From Olsenella sp. An293 (GTDB lineage: Bacteria; Actinomycetota; Coriobacteriia; Coriobacteriales; Atopobiaceae): a stretch of 56,412 bases of DNA. Positions 43,602 to 56,412 of this stretch are shown piece by piece (within the stretch, counting starts at the first letter, position 1; every line of letters starts with the position of its first letter). A program made the position numbers and the translations under genes. Under the pieces are notes generated by a model that ran no database searches, was not told where the DNA came from, and saw nothing but the letters and a program-made list of their open reading frames with translations. The stretch is from the NCBI RefSeq assembly GCF_002159495.1, contig NZ_NFIT01000016.1:1-56412 (forward strand), read 5' to 3'.

Positions 43602-44227
43602 TCACGCCGTCGCCGCGCGCCGGACGCGCTCCAGGCGCGCCGCCAGCTCGCGCGGGCTCACGCCCAGCACCTCGGCGACGCGCGCCACGAGCCAGAGGTG
43701 CCGCTCGTGGACGAAGGCCATCGACATCCGGCGCTTGGCCTCGGTCGAGGAGCGGGCGCGCGAGAGCATCCCCACCGTGCCGCCCACCGCGTACTCGAGC
43801 TGCGCCACCACCTCGTCGGGCAGCTCCTCGCCCTCCGCGCAGAGGGCGTCGCGCCACAGGCGCAGCATCGCGTCGAGCGTCACCTCAAAGACCGAGCTCA
43901 TCCCGCCGCGGTCGAGCAGCAGGCCCACGCGCGCGAGGCTGCGCGAGACCGCGGGCGTCTCCTCGGGGCGCTCCTGCTGCGCGGCGAGCACCAGAAACGA
44001 GTGACCCGCGCGGTCGGAGTTGAGCAGCTCCTGGGAGAGCGCCCACGCCACCAGGTGGTCGAGGTCGGCAAAGTGGTAGTAGAACGAGCCCCGGCTCACG
44101 CCGGCCGCCTCGATGACGTCGCCCACCGAGACCTCGGTGAGGCGGCGCGTCTCGAGGCAGCCCCACAGGGCGTCCGCCAGGCGCGCCCGCATGCGCCCGG
44201 CCGCGCGCGAGGCCTCCCGTGACTCGC

Positions 44228-44231
<4 letters not shown>
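43602..44231 (-). CDS. TetR-family repressor
   Basis: 209 residues. HTH at ~33-57 (TEVSVGDVIEAAGVSRGSFYYHFAD), the standard TetR DNA-binding domain; the rest is a helical ligand domain. The ATG overlaps the stop of the activase gene (ATGA), so both are one operon. The palindrome at 48700-48722, upstream of the operon, is its probable operator, giving feedback control. Confidence 0.85.
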
Positions 44232-48646
<4,415 letters not shown>

Positions 48647-48699
48647 GGGCGCCTCCCTGCCTCACGGTTTCCCGTAGGGACTGTACCAGCTTTGAGCGA

Positions 48700-48722
48700 T
48701 TTTTAGACAGCGTGTCTAAAAA
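48700..48722. promoter_or_regulatory. Candidate TetR operator
   Basis: TTTTTAGACA (48700-48709), GCG, TGTCTAAAAA (48713-48722): a perfect 10-bp dyad 54 bp upstream of the activase start. Symmetry and size are typical for TetR regulators, and a TetR gene closes the operon. Confidence 0.65.
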
Positions 48723-48839
48723 GATCACAGGACGGTCGGTCTGGACCGGAGCGGCGGGATGACGCCCCTTGTGGGAGTGGGTTATTGTGCTCCGCGGAGG
48801 ATAAAAACCGCGGGGTGACCAGGGTTTCTTGGTCTCAGG

Positions 48840-48877
48840 GCGTGGTTCTTGTCCCCGCAAGAGGACAAGAACCACGC
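48840..48877. repeat. Perfect 15-bp inverted repeat
   Basis: GCGTGGTTCTTGTCC (48840-48854) and GGACAAGAACCACGC (48863-48877) around an eight-base loop. Intergenic, between the divergent activase promoter region and the lgt terminator. REP-like. Confidence 0.7.
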
Positions 48878-48908
48878 GCCGGGGCGGCGCCTCTCGACGG
48901 CACACAAA

Positions 48909-48936
48909 GCGGGGCGCGCCCACAGGCACGCCCCGC
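48909..48936 (-). terminator. Terminator hairpin of lgt
   Basis: GCGGGGCG (48909-48916) pairs with CGCCCCGC (48929-48936), 24 bp after the lgt stop on the minus strand, followed by TTTGTGTG in that direction. Confidence 0.65.
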
Positions 48937-48959
48937 GACGGGAGACCTCTCTTCTGCGG

Positions 48960-49778
48960 CTACCGCTCGACGTAGCCCACCTGCGGGCGCACCAGACGGT
49001 GCGCCACGACCAAGATCGCGACACCGAGAAGAACGAGCGGAAGGCTCAGCAGCTGGCCCATCGTGATGGGGCCAAAGAGGTAGCCGAGCTGCGCGTCCGG
49101 CACGCGGACAAACTCAACGAGGAAGCGGAACACGCCGTAGAGCGCGAGGAACATGCCCATGAAGGTGCCCTGCGGGCGCGGCGGCACACGGCGCGACATC
49201 ACGTACAGCACCGCGAAGATCACGAGTCCCTCGAGGACGGCCTCGTAGAGCTGGGAGGGGTGACGGTACACGCCTCCGCCGGTCTCAAACATGACACCCC
49301 AGGGAAGCGTGGTCTCCTTGCCCCAAAGCTCGCCGTTCACGAAGTTGGCGCAGCGGCCAAAGAAGAGGCCGAGCGGCGCGCCGATGACGCCGAGGTCGCA
49401 GATCGTGGGAATGGAGATGCCGTAGTGCCGGCACACCAGGCTGCCGCCGATAACGGCGCCCACGAGGCCGCCGTGGAAGCTCATGCCGCCGTGGCTGAGC
49501 ATGAAGATCTCGAGCGGGTTCTCGAGGTAGTAGCCCGCCCCGTAGAAGAGCACGTAGAACAGGCGCGCGCCGATGATGATGCCAAAGACCACGCCGATCA
49601 CGATCGAGAAGATGTCATCGGCCGTGAGGCCGAGCTTCCAGCGCCTCTGCGTGCGCCACATCACCACGCCCGCGCAGATGAAGCCGGCGAGGTAGGCGAG
49701 GGCGTACCAGCGCACGGTGAGCGGACCCAGCGTGAATGCCACCGGGTCGAGCATGTGGTAAAGGTCATCGAGAAACAC
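48960..49778 (-). CDS. lgt: Prolipoprotein diacylglyceryl transferase Lgt
   Basis: 272 residues from a GTG whose ribosome site GGAGAAG is part of a near copy of the CGAGAAGAAC motif. Seven hydrophobic segments; the signature GRCANFVNGELWG is present, with SHGGMSFHGGLVG and HPSQLYEA. Transfers diacylglycerol from phosphatidylglycerol to the lipobox cysteine of prolipoproteins. Full length. Followed by a GC hairpin terminator. Confidence 0.95.
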   Translation of the reverse strand: MFLDDLYHMLDPVAFTLGPLTVRWYALAYLAGFICAGVVMWRTQRRWKLGLTADDIFSIVIGVVFGIIIGARLFYVLFYGAGYYLENPLEIFMLSHGGMSFHGGLVGAVIGGSLVCRHYGISIPTICDLGVIGAPLGLFFGRCANFVNGELWGKETTLPWGVMFETGGGVYRHPSQLYEAVLEGLVIFAVLYVMSRRVPPRPQGTFMGMFLALYGVFRFLVEFVRVPDAQLGYLFGPITMGQLLSLPLVLLGVAILVVAHRLVRPQVGYVER

Positions 49779-49806
49779 GTTCTTCTCCGCCCGTTCTTCT
49801 CGCCCG

Positions 49807-50043
49807 CTAGAAGGCGGCGGGCTGGACGCGCGTCACGCCGGGGACGTGCTCCATGAGGATGCGCTCGATGCCCTCGGACATGTCGAGACTCGAGAGCGGG
49901 CAGCCGGCGCAGGCGCCCTGCATCTCGAGGGTGACCACGCCGTCGTCGGTGCAGTCGATGAGGGCGACGTCACCGCCGTCCGCCTGGAGGCTCTGACGGA
50001 TGACGTCGAGGGTGGCGTCGAGAAGTGCGCGATCAACGGCCAT
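49807..50043 (-). CDS. NifU C-terminal-domain Fe-S scaffold protein
   Basis: 78 residues, only the NifU-like C-terminal domain, with the cluster-binding GACAGCPLSS motif (C45, C48). The ATG follows GAAAGGA. Such stand-alone NfuA-like proteins hold or deliver [4Fe-4S] clusters. It lies 28 bp upstream of lgt on the same strand. A GCCCCGC hairpin and a TTGACA dyad lie upstream. Confidence 0.88.
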   Translation of the reverse strand: MAVDRALLDATLDVIRQSLQADGGDVALIDCTDDGVVTLEMQGACAGCPLSSLDMSEGIERILMEHVPGVTRVQPAAF

Positions 50044-50060
50044 GATGAGTCCTTTCGCAG

Positions 50061-50122
50061 GCCCCGCGGCTGCGGGGCGTAGGGTTGGCAGGTTGACAAA
50101 ATAACCTGACGACATTGTCAAC
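50061..50122 (-). promoter_or_regulatory. Leader hairpin and TTGACA dyad upstream of the NifU-like gene
   Basis: GCCCCGC (50061-50067) pairs with GCGGGGC (50072-50078), just upstream of the ribosome site. GTTGACA (50092-50098) and TGTCAAC (50116-50122) form a 7-bp dyad; on the minus strand the latter reads as a -35 TTGACA. A regulator site or promoter is plausible. Confidence 0.4.
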
Positions 50123-50141
50123 TTGTGGTCCGTGGAACATG

Positions 50142-52673
50142 TTACCCAATGCCGGCAAAAAGATGCCCGGAAGTGGCGCCGCTCGCTCGGGATGCGGGAC
50201 GACGACCGTCGCGGACGGCCTCGACCGCGCGGGCCACGCGCGCGACGACGGCGCTCACCTCGGCGGAGTCCATGAGCTGGCCGTCCACCAGAAGGCGCGA
50301 CACGCCGGCCGCGATGAGCTCCGTCGCCTGCGGAGTCGCATCGAGCGGGCTTGCCGAGAAGATCCTCGAGCGCCCGTTGACGTCGGTGCGGACGGGGAGC
50401 TCCCTGCCGTCGATGTTGCGCAGCGAGAGCCGGCGGCGACGCAGCGCGCAGCGGCGGCAATCGTGGACGCACTGGTCGAGCGCCTGCAGGACGCAGTGCT
50501 CGCTCGTCATCACGCGCTCACGTCCAAAGACCGAGAGACCCACGGGCACGCGGGCCGCGCGTGCGAGCGCGCAGACCTCGTCGAGCGTGAGCTCGGGCGA
50601 GAGCCAGACGCCAGCGGCGCCCGCGTCCTCGAGTGCGGCGAGCGCGCTGACGTTGTGGACCGGGATGCAGGAGCGCACCTCGGGGAGCGCCCCGCACGCG
50701 GCGGCGAGCGCGAGCTCGGAGACGTTGCCCACGGCGACGGGCTCCTCAGCACGGACCCACGGGTCCAGACGAGCGTGGTCGCCCTCACGGCAGATCTCGT
50801 CGAGCCAGGGGACGGTGCCCTCGGGCCACGCATCGGGACGCTCGGCAAGCTCGTCGGCCGGCGCGTAGACGCGCGTCGCGCCGGCCGCGAGTGCGGCCTC
50901 CGCACACTCCGGGCACGTCACGAGCGCGCAGACCTCGGGCTCCGCCGACGTACCGCCGACGGCGGGCGCATCTGTAAATTGGGGACTGTCCCCAATTAAC
51001 AGAGCGCGCTCGGCATAGGGGGCGAGCAGGGCCTCTTCCAGCAGGCGGCAGGCCTCCGCGCGGACCTTGTGCACGGCCGAGAAGCCCATGCCGCAGCCCG
51101 GGTCGAGCTCGACTTCCCAGCCCACGGGCTCAAAGGGGCTCTGGCCCATGCGACCCACGTGCTCCACGAGGTCCTCGACGCACACGGCGCGGGTCTGCGC
51201 CGGCTCCACGACAAAGCCCTCGGCGCGCGCCGCAGCGGCCCCATCGACGCACTCGAGCTCCACCTTGAACGGGACCCCCAGGCGCGCGACCACGCGGACG
51301 CGCACCGGGCGGCGGCGCACCACGTCCTTGTCGGCCACGCGGGCCGCGTCGTCGAGAGCGCGCTGGGAGCGAATCACGCGCACGACCGAGCCGTCGGGCA
51401 TCGGCCGGGCGGCGCGGCACGTGATGACGGCGCCCGCCGGGGCGTCGGCGACGGCGTTGGCGGTGAGGAACTGCGTGGGGTCGTCGACCGGGCGAATCTC
51501 CAGCAGGTCTCCCGCGCCTACCGGCGCCGTGAGCCGCACGTCGACGTCGGCGCGCGTGTGGCGGCGCATGCGCTCGCGTCCGCCGTTGCCGCCGCCGCGG
51601 CGCACGACGGCGTCCTCGAGCTGGCGCGAGCCAACGACCTCGCCCACGACCTCGCCGCGGTTGTTGGAGCGCTCGTAGCTCATCATGTCGTTGTCGGAGT
51701 GGCCCCAGAGGTAGCTCTCCGTGAAGTCCCGGTTGAAGGCGCGCCTGAGCCGGCGATGGCGCGCCGTCGCTGCCACCTCGTCCTGCTCGCCCGCCGCCAG
51801 CGCGTCGAGCGCGTCGCGGTACGCACCCACCACGGAGAACACGTAGTCCGGGGCCTTCATGCGGCCCTCGACCTTGAGCGAGCCCACGCCCGCGTCGCGC
51901 ATCTCGGCGAGGTGGTCGACGGTGCAGTAGTCCTTGGGGCAGAGCAGGCGCGTGCCGCCCACCCCGCGGTTCTTCTCGGGAAGCCCCTGCGTGGGAACGC
52001 CGGGAATCTCGAGCACGCGCCCCTTCTCGTCCACGAGGTCATACGGCAGCCGACACGGCTGGGCGCAGAGCCCGCGGTTGGCCGAGCGACCGCCCGCAAG
52101 CGAGCTCATCAGGCACACGCCCGAATAGCAGAAGCAGAGGGCGCCATGGCCAAAGCACTCCAGCTCCACGCCCTCCTCCGCGATGCGCGAGATCTCCGCC
52201 AGCGAGAGCTCGCGCGAGAGGGTCACGCGGTCGACGCCCCAGACGTCGCGGCACCACGCCACGCCGCGGGCGTCCTGGACGTTGGCCTGCGTGGAGACGT
52301 GCGTCTCGATCTGGGGCCAGGTGCGGCGGATCTGGGCCATGAGGCCCCAGTCCTGGATGATGAAGGCGTCCGCGCCCAGAAGCCACGCGCGCCGCACGAG
52401 CTCCAGAACGCGCGGCATCTCCTCGGTCGAGATCGCCACGTTCACGGTCACGTACACGCGGGCGCCGGCAAGGTGCGCCCGACGACACGCGGCCGAGAAG
52501 GACTCGTCGTCGAAGTTCTTTGCCCCGCGACGAGCGTTGAAGTCATTGCCCAGGCCGCAGTAGATGGCGTCAGCTCCCGCCGCGAGCGCCGCGTTGAAGG
52601 GCTCGGGGCCGCCAGCCGGCGCCAGCAGCTCCGGCACGCCGTGAGTCTCAAGAAACGTGGCTCTTCCTGACAT
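50142..52673 (-). CDS. U32-family peptidase / collagenase-like hydroxylase relative
   Basis: 843 residues; ATG (MSGRATF) chosen over an upstream TTG lacking a ribosome site. N-terminus ELLAPAGGPEPFNAALAAGADAIYCG, the U32 signature EGVELECFGHGALCFCYSGVCLMSS, and NRGLCAQPCRLPY and LCPKDYC cysteines for an Fe-S centre. Known relatives include RlhA (23S rRNA hydroxylation) and TrhP (tRNA hydroxylation), so an RNA-modifying role is as likely as proteolysis. A 31-bp REP-like palindrome (50972-51002) is embedded in frame, encoding LLIGDSPQFT. TTCTTCTCG also occurs at 51970-51978. Confidence 0.85.
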   Translation of the reverse strand: MSGRATFLETHGVPELLAPAGGPEPFNAALAAGADAIYCGLGNDFNARRGAKNFDDESFSAACRRAHLAGARVYVTVNVAISTEEMPRVLELVRRAWLLGADAFIIQDWGLMAQIRRTWPQIETHVSTQANVQDARGVAWCRDVWGVDRVTLSRELSLAEISRIAEEGVELECFGHGALCFCYSGVCLMSSLAGGRSANRGLCAQPCRLPYDLVDEKGRVLEIPGVPTQGLPEKNRGVGGTRLLCPKDYCTVDHLAEMRDAGVGSLKVEGRMKAPDYVFSVVGAYRDALDALAAGEQDEVAATARHRRLRRAFNRDFTESYLWGHSDNDMMSYERSNNRGEVVGEVVGSRQLEDAVVRRGGGNGGRERMRRHTRADVDVRLTAPVGAGDLLEIRPVDDPTQFLTANAVADAPAGAVITCRAARPMPDGSVVRVIRSQRALDDAARVADKDVVRRRPVRVRVVARLGVPFKVELECVDGAAAARAEGFVVEPAQTRAVCVEDLVEHVGRMGQSPFEPVGWEVELDPGCGMGFSAVHKVRAEACRLLEEALLAPYAERALLIGDSPQFTDAPAVGGTSAEPEVCALVTCPECAEAALAAGATRVYAPADELAERPDAWPEGTVPWLDEICREGDHARLDPWVRAEEPVAVGNVSELALAAACGALPEVRSCIPVHNVSALAALEDAGAAGVWLSPELTLDEVCALARAARVPVGLSVFGRERVMTSEHCVLQALDQCVHDCRRCALRRRRLSLRNIDGRELPVRTDVNGRSRIFSASPLDATPQATELIAAGVSRLLVDGQLMDSAEVSAVVARVARAVEAVRDGRRPASRASGATSGHLFAGIG
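50972..51002. repeat. REP-like palindrome inside the U32 gene
   Basis: AATTGGGGAC (50977-50986), T, GTCCCCAATT (50988-50997) extended by CTGT/ACAG. It adds codons without breaking the frame and is AT-richer than the gene around it. Similar GGGGAC-GTCCCC palindromes occur as dispersed repeats in many bacteria. Confidence 0.8.
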
Positions 52674-52704
52674 AGTTCTGACGCCTCTCTCGGCAAGCTC
52701 CAAA

Positions 52705-52794
52705 AATAATGGGCACGAAGACCGCCTGATCGCATTGGCGACGACCGATCAACTGGGAAAACGCGATCATCTGAGGTGCTTCGTGCCCGTTATT
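52705..52794. repeat. Long intergenic hairpin, ~26-bp imperfect arms
   Basis: AATAATGGGCACGAAG (52705-52720) pairs with CTTCGTGCCCGTTATT (52779-52794), one G·T pair; TGATCGC/GCGATCA continues it inward with bulges. It lies between the U32 gene and tyrS, in the U32 leader. Confidence 0.7.
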
Positions 52795-52818
52795 GTTGCG
52801 CATCCCCTCTACACACTT

Positions 52819-52852
52819 CGCGGGCGGTGCCAAAGAAGGCGCACCGCCCGCG
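52819..52852 (-). terminator. tyrS terminator hairpin
   Basis: CGCGGGCGGTGC (52819-52830) and GCACCGCCCGCG (52841-52852) pair perfectly around ten bases, 20 bp after the tyrS stop on the minus strand. There is only a weak T-rich tail. Confidence 0.75.
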
Positions 52853-52871
52853 TCCTAGATGACTCCTGTCG

Positions 52872-54089
52872 CTACACCAGGCGCGCCCAGCGCTTCTTGC
52901 CGGACTGGACCGTGGTCCCCGCCGAGAAGAGCGCGGGGTCAACGTTGTAGCACTTGGGCGCCACGGCCTCGCCGTTGATCTTGACGCCGCCGCCGTCCAC
53001 GAGGCGGCGCGCCTCGCCGGCGGACTTGGCGATGCCCACCTCCACGAGCAGCTTGCCCAGGTAGACCTTGCCCTCGTCGTTGGGCTCGGCCACGGAGAGC
53101 GGGAACTCGGGCATGTCCTCGGGGGCCTCGGCGCGCTTGAACTGCGCGTCGAAGGCGTCGCTCGCCGCGGCACCCGCGCCCGCGCCGTGGTAGAGGTCAA
53201 CGATGTTGGCGGCGAGCTCGCGCTTGAGCGCGTACGGGTCGGCCGAGCCGTCCGCGAAGGCGGCGTCGATCGCGTCGAGCTTGTCCATGTCGGCCGTGGA
53301 GCACAGGCGCCAGTAGAGCGGGACGAGCTCGTCGGTGATGGACATGACCTTGCCGTACATGTCCGCCGGCTCGTCGGTCAGGCCCACGTAGTTGCCGTAG
53401 CTCTTGGACATCTTCTTGTGGCCGTCGGTGCCCACCAGAAGCGGCATCGTGAGGGCCACCTGCGGCTCCATGCCCATGGCGCGCATGAGGTCGCGGCCCG
53501 CGAGCAGGTTGAAGATCTGGTCGTTGCCGCCCATCTCGAGGTCGGCCTTGATCACGACGGAGTCGTAGGCCTGAAGCACCGGGTAGATGAACTCGTGCAG
53601 GGCGATGGACTTGCCCTCGGTGTAGCGGTTGTGGAAGTCCTCGCGCTCGAGGATGCGGGCCACGTTGAACTGGCTCATCAGCTTGAGCATCTCCGCGAGG
53701 TTGAGGCCCTTCAGCCAGTCGCCGTTGTGGACGATGGTGGTCTTCTCGGGGTCGAGGACCTTCATGGCCTGCTCGACGTAGGTCTTGGCGTTGGCCTCGA
53801 CCTGCTCCTCGGTGAGGGGCGGGCGGGTGGAGTCACGGCCGGACGGGTCGCCGATCAGGGCGGTGCCGTTGCCGATGATCAGCGTCACGTTGTGGCCGAG
53901 GTCCTGGAACTGGCGCATCTTGCGCAGCGGGACGGCGTGGCCGAGGTGCAGGTCCGGCGAGGTGGGGTCCACACCCAGCTTGATGTTGAGGGGCACGCCC
54001 TTCTCGAGCTTCTTCTTGAGCTCGTCCAGCGGCACGATCTGCATCGTGCCGGAAGTGATCACCTTGAGTTGCTCGTCAACCGGCAGCAC
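52872..54089 (-). CDS. tyrS: Tyrosyl-tRNA synthetase
   Basis: 405 residues from a GTG after GGAGGAGAG. Class I signatures: HLGH (48-51) and KMSKS (~229-233), with the tyrosine-site pattern QAYDSVVIKADLEMGGNDQ. A C-terminal S4 RNA-binding domain is present (EVGIAKSAGEARRLVDGGGVKING). Charges tRNA-Tyr. The sequence style (TSGTMQIVP) fits the TyrZ-like subgroup. No T-box motif is recognisable upstream. Confidence 0.96.
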   Translation of the reverse strand: MLPVDEQLKVITSGTMQIVPLDELKKKLEKGVPLNIKLGVDPTSPDLHLGHAVPLRKMRQFQDLGHNVTLIIGNGTALIGDPSGRDSTRPPLTEEQVEANAKTYVEQAMKVLDPEKTTIVHNGDWLKGLNLAEMLKLMSQFNVARILEREDFHNRYTEGKSIALHEFIYPVLQAYDSVVIKADLEMGGNDQIFNLLAGRDLMRAMGMEPQVALTMPLLVGTDGHKKMSKSYGNYVGLTDEPADMYGKVMSITDELVPLYWRLCSTADMDKLDAIDAAFADGSADPYALKRELAANIVDLYHGAGAGAAASDAFDAQFKRAEAPEDMPEFPLSVAEPNDEGKVYLGKLLVEVGIAKSAGEARRLVDGGGVKINGEAVAPKCYNVDPALFSAGTTVQSGKKRWARLV

Positions 54090-54244
54090 GTCTCTCCTCC
54101 GTTCGAATCCAGGCGGCCCGTGCCGCCACGTAACTGTTTAGCATACCGCAACTTGGCAAGTTTCTCCGGGGCGTCCGTCACGCGCCGCGTCCACGGACTC
54201 AACACGTTGCGACCGCCGGCGGGGCAGCCCTCCCGCGTCACCTC

Positions 54245-54250
54245 TATAAT
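54245..54250 (+). promoter_or_regulatory. -10 element of the PBP gene
   Basis: A consensus TATAAT 43 bp before the start codon, in otherwise GC-rich DNA. No good -35 at 17 bp. Confidence 0.5.
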
Positions 54251-54293
54251 GAATCCGTCTGTGGACGGACGCCCCACGAACAGGAGGACCCCG

Positions 54294-56412
54294 ATGGGGA
54301 TCAGAACCCGCAGGGCACGCACGCACTCGAAGACGCACTTCGTCGGCTTTGGCATCGCGGGCGTGTTCGGTTTCATAGCTCTTCTCTGCGTCACGCTCGC
54401 GCTCTCACTGGGAGCGCTCGTGGGGTCGTGGCTACAGGACCTTCCCGACTACACCTCCGCCGACGCCTATCTCGTCGCGGAGCCCACGCGCGTCTATGAC
54501 GCGGACGGCAACGAGATCGCATCCTACTACCTGCAGAACCGTCGATCGGTCACGCTCGACGAGGTCTCCGACTACGTCAAGAAGGGCGTGGTGGACACCG
54601 AGGACAAGCGCTTCTACGACCACAACGGCGTCGACCCGCAGGGCATCATGCGCGCCGTCGTGGGCCAGCTCACGGGCAGCGGCGACGCCGGCGGCGGCTC
54701 CACGATCACCCAGCAGCTCGTGCGCAACACCGTCCTCTCCGACGAGCAGTTCGAGCAGTCCCTCAAGCGCAAGGTCCGCGAGGCCTACATCTCGATCCAG
54801 ATGGAGAAGGAGTACACGAAGGACCAGATCCTCAACATGTACCTCAACACCATCTACTACGGCAACGGCGCCTACGGCATCGAGGCCGCGAGCATCACCT
54901 ACTTCAACAAGCACGCGAGCGAGCTCACGCTGAACGAGGCCGCGGTCCTGGTGGGACTTCCCAACGCGCCCTCGATGTACGACCCCTTCGTCAACCCGGA
55001 GGCCTGCAAGGAGCGCCGCAACCTCGTGCTGCTGCGCATGCTCGAGGCCGGCCACATCTCGCAGGAGGAGTACGACGCCACCTGCGCCGAGGAGATCGTC
55101 CTCAACCCCGGCGAGCTGAGCGACTCCGTGGGCGACTACCCCTACTTCACCGACTACGTGCGCCAGCTCCTGCTCCAGGACTTCTCGTCCGAGACCATCC
55201 TGCAGGGCGGCCTCAAGGTCTACACCACCCTCGACCCCGAGAAGCAGAAGGTCGCCGAGCAGGCCTGCGCCAGCCAGGTCGACAAGCTCGACTCCCAGGG
55301 CATCGGCGCCGCGCTCGTCTCCATCGACAACTCCAACGGCTACATCGTCGCCATGGTCGGCGGCCAGAACTACGGCAACGACGCCGAGGCCGGGCAGTCC
55401 TCCTACAACCTCGCGCTCGCCCAGCGCCAGGCGGGCTCGAGCTTCAAGACCTTCACCCTGCTCGCGGCCATGCTCGACGGCATGAGCCCCACCGTCATGC
55501 TTAACTGCAGCTCGCCGATGAGGATCACCGCCGCCTGGCCTGACCTCAAGAACTACGGCAACAACAACTACGGCTACATCACGCTCGCCCGCGCGACCGA
55601 GCTTTCCTCCAACACCGCCTACGGCCAGGTCATCGAGGCCATCGGCATCGAGAAGCTCCAGGAGACCGCCAAGCTCGTGGGCATCGACACCCCCGTCAAG
55701 CCGGTCCTCGCCTCCTCGCTCGGCGCCACCGAGGTCACGCCGCTCGAGATGTGCGAGGGCTACTCCACGATCGCCTCCGGCGGCATCCACAGAAACCCCG
55801 TCGCCATCACCAAGATCGAGGACCGCAACGGCAACGTCGTCTATGAGCACCAGGACAGCGGCGAGCAGGTCATCGACTCGGCCGTCGCCGAGGACATCAC
55901 CGAGGTGCTCGAGGGCGTCTTCGACGCCGGCTACACCACGAGCTACGTGAACGCCTACTTCAACGCCAACCAGCCCGCCGCCGGCAAGACCGGCACCGCC
56001 GACGATGCCTCCGACCTCTGGTTCTGCGGCTTCACCCCGCAGCTCACGACCGTCGTCTGGATGGGATACCGCCAGGGCAGCGACCCCGTCCTCATCTACG
56101 GCCGCTACGCGGAGACCTACGAGACCTCCCAGCCCATCTGGACCGAGTACATGAACACCGTCCTCGAGGGCGTCGAGTGGAAGGACTTCCCCTCCTCGGA
56201 CCACACCGCCACCTACAAGCCCAACAGCTCCTGGACCTTCGTGGGCACCTCCTCGCAGAACTACACCGACGACTCTGACGTCGACTACGACTACGGCACG
56301 ACCGACGAGACTGACGACTCGACGGTCGACGAGCCCACGGTGCCCGTCGAGCCCGAGACGCCCGTCGAGCCCACTCCCACGCCCGATCCGGAGCCCACCC
56401 CGACCCCCGACC
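54294..56412 (+). CDS. Class A penicillin-binding protein (GT51 + transpeptidase), 3' end cut off
   Basis: 706 codons before the window end. ATG after AGGAGG. Cytoplasmic basic start and one membrane helix (~17-47). GT51 glycosyltransferase with EDKRFYDHNG (~102-111), GGSTITQQLVRN, and KVREAYISIQMEKEYTKDQIL. Transpeptidase with SSFK (~383), SSN (~440) and KTGT (~565). A Pro/Thr/Glu-rich tail (repeats of VEPETP and TPTPDPE) begins near 680 and continues out of view. It polymerises and crosslinks peptidoglycan. Confidence 0.95.
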   Translation, partial: MGIRTRRARTHSKTHFVGFGIAGVFGFIALLCVTLALSLGALVGSWLQDLPDYTSADAYLVAEPTRVYDADGNEIASYYLQNRRSVTLDEVSDYVKKGVVDTEDKRFYDHNGVDPQGIMRAVVGQLTGSGDAGGGSTITQQLVRNTVLSDEQFEQSLKRKVREAYISIQMEKEYTKDQILNMYLNTIYYGNGAYGIEAASITYFNKHASELTLNEAAVLVGLPNAPSMYDPFVNPEACKERRNLVLLRMLEAGHISQEEYDATCAEEIVLNPGELSDSVGDYPYFTDYVRQLLLQDFSSETILQGGLKVYTTLDPEKQKVAEQACASQVDKLDSQGIGAALVSIDNSNGYIVAMVGGQNYGNDAEAGQSSYNLALAQRQAGSSFKTFTLLAAMLDGMSPTVMLNCSSPMRITAAWPDLKNYGNNNYGYITLARATELSSNTAYGQVIEAIGIEKLQETAKLVGIDTPVKPVLASSLGATEVTPLEMCEGYSTIASGGIHRNPVAITKIEDRNGNVVYEHQDSGEQVIDSAVAEDITEVLEGVFDAGYTTSYVNAYFNANQPAAGKTGTADDASDLWFCGFTPQLTTVVWMGYRQGSDPVLIYGRYAETYETSQPIWTEYMNTVLEGVEWKDFPSSDHTATYKPNSSWTFVGTSSQNYTDDSDVDYDYGTTDETDDSTVDEPTVPVEPETPVEPTPTPDPEPTPTPD

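Noticed and set aside
54100-54130. tRNA gene suggested by GTTCGAATCC
   Set aside because: The bases around the loop do not form a T-stem, and no acceptor or anticodon arm is visible.
54090-54293. T-box riboswitch upstream of tyrS
   Set aside because: No TGGxACCGCG-type antiterminator sequence is present on the minus strand.

Overview
The window is high-GC DNA with tightly packed genes, many GTG/TTG starts and ATGA stop-start overlaps. The gene content (CydDC, a giant 2-hydroxyacyl-CoA dehydratase activase, an AhpC/AhpF pair, Lgt, a GT51 penicillin-binding protein, iron-type ABC exporters) and the repeated TTCTTCTCG motif suggest an anaerobic actinobacterium of the Coriobacteriia, probably Olsenella/Atopobiaceae-like. 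This placement is inferred from gene content and style, not from a marker gene.

Positions 1 to about 27,700 are part of a siphovirus-type prophage whose integration and early genes lie outside the window. The order is: zinc-finger phage protein; an arsenic-type cassette on divergent promoters (DUF5714 protein and an ArsC-ArsR fusion); terminase small and large subunits; a GIY-YIG nuclease flanked by ~90 bp imperfect direct repeats; portal; a structured noncoding block (6355-7140); a defence island (7225-16253); scaffold; major capsid; head-tail genes; Dit; Tal; collagen-like upper-baseplate protein; tail fibre; a small divergent regulatory pair; holin region; endolysin. The large terminase has an in-frame amber codon, and no tail tube, chaperone or tape-measure genes lie between the connectors and Dit. 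The element is therefore probably a defective prophage that still carries working cargo.

The defence island sits between portal and scaffold. It encodes a DUF262-HNH protein (GmrSD-like), a type III restriction-modification pair (Mod, Res), and a lower-GC two-gene unit: a PHP-plus-SMC/ABC ATPase resembling the Ppl defence protein, and a 108-residue partner ending in DEDIPF, which looks like the C-terminal tip of single-stranded DNA-binding protein. Upstream lie three GC-rich hairpins and a ~415-nt quasi-palindrome whose transcript could fold into one giant hairpin.

Positions 27,700 to the end are chromosomal. Leftward genes comprise an ABC exporter-fold pair with a divergent AraC regulator (YbtPQ/YbtA-like), a DUF234-type ATPase, a permuted AhpF with AhpC, and an operon cydD-cydC-NosP-like-DUF454-HMA. 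A CmpB-type membrane protein is rightward. Then come a TetR regulator with the 1472-residue activase, lgt, a NifU-like scaffold, a U32 peptidase and tyrS (all leftward), and a class A PBP (rightward, cut by the window end).

A strand-biased 9-mer, TTCTTCTCG, recurs across prophage and chromosome, mostly at gene borders. Long perfect or near-perfect hairpins punctuate the chromosomal spacers, and one REP-like palindrome lies in frame inside the U32 peptidase gene.
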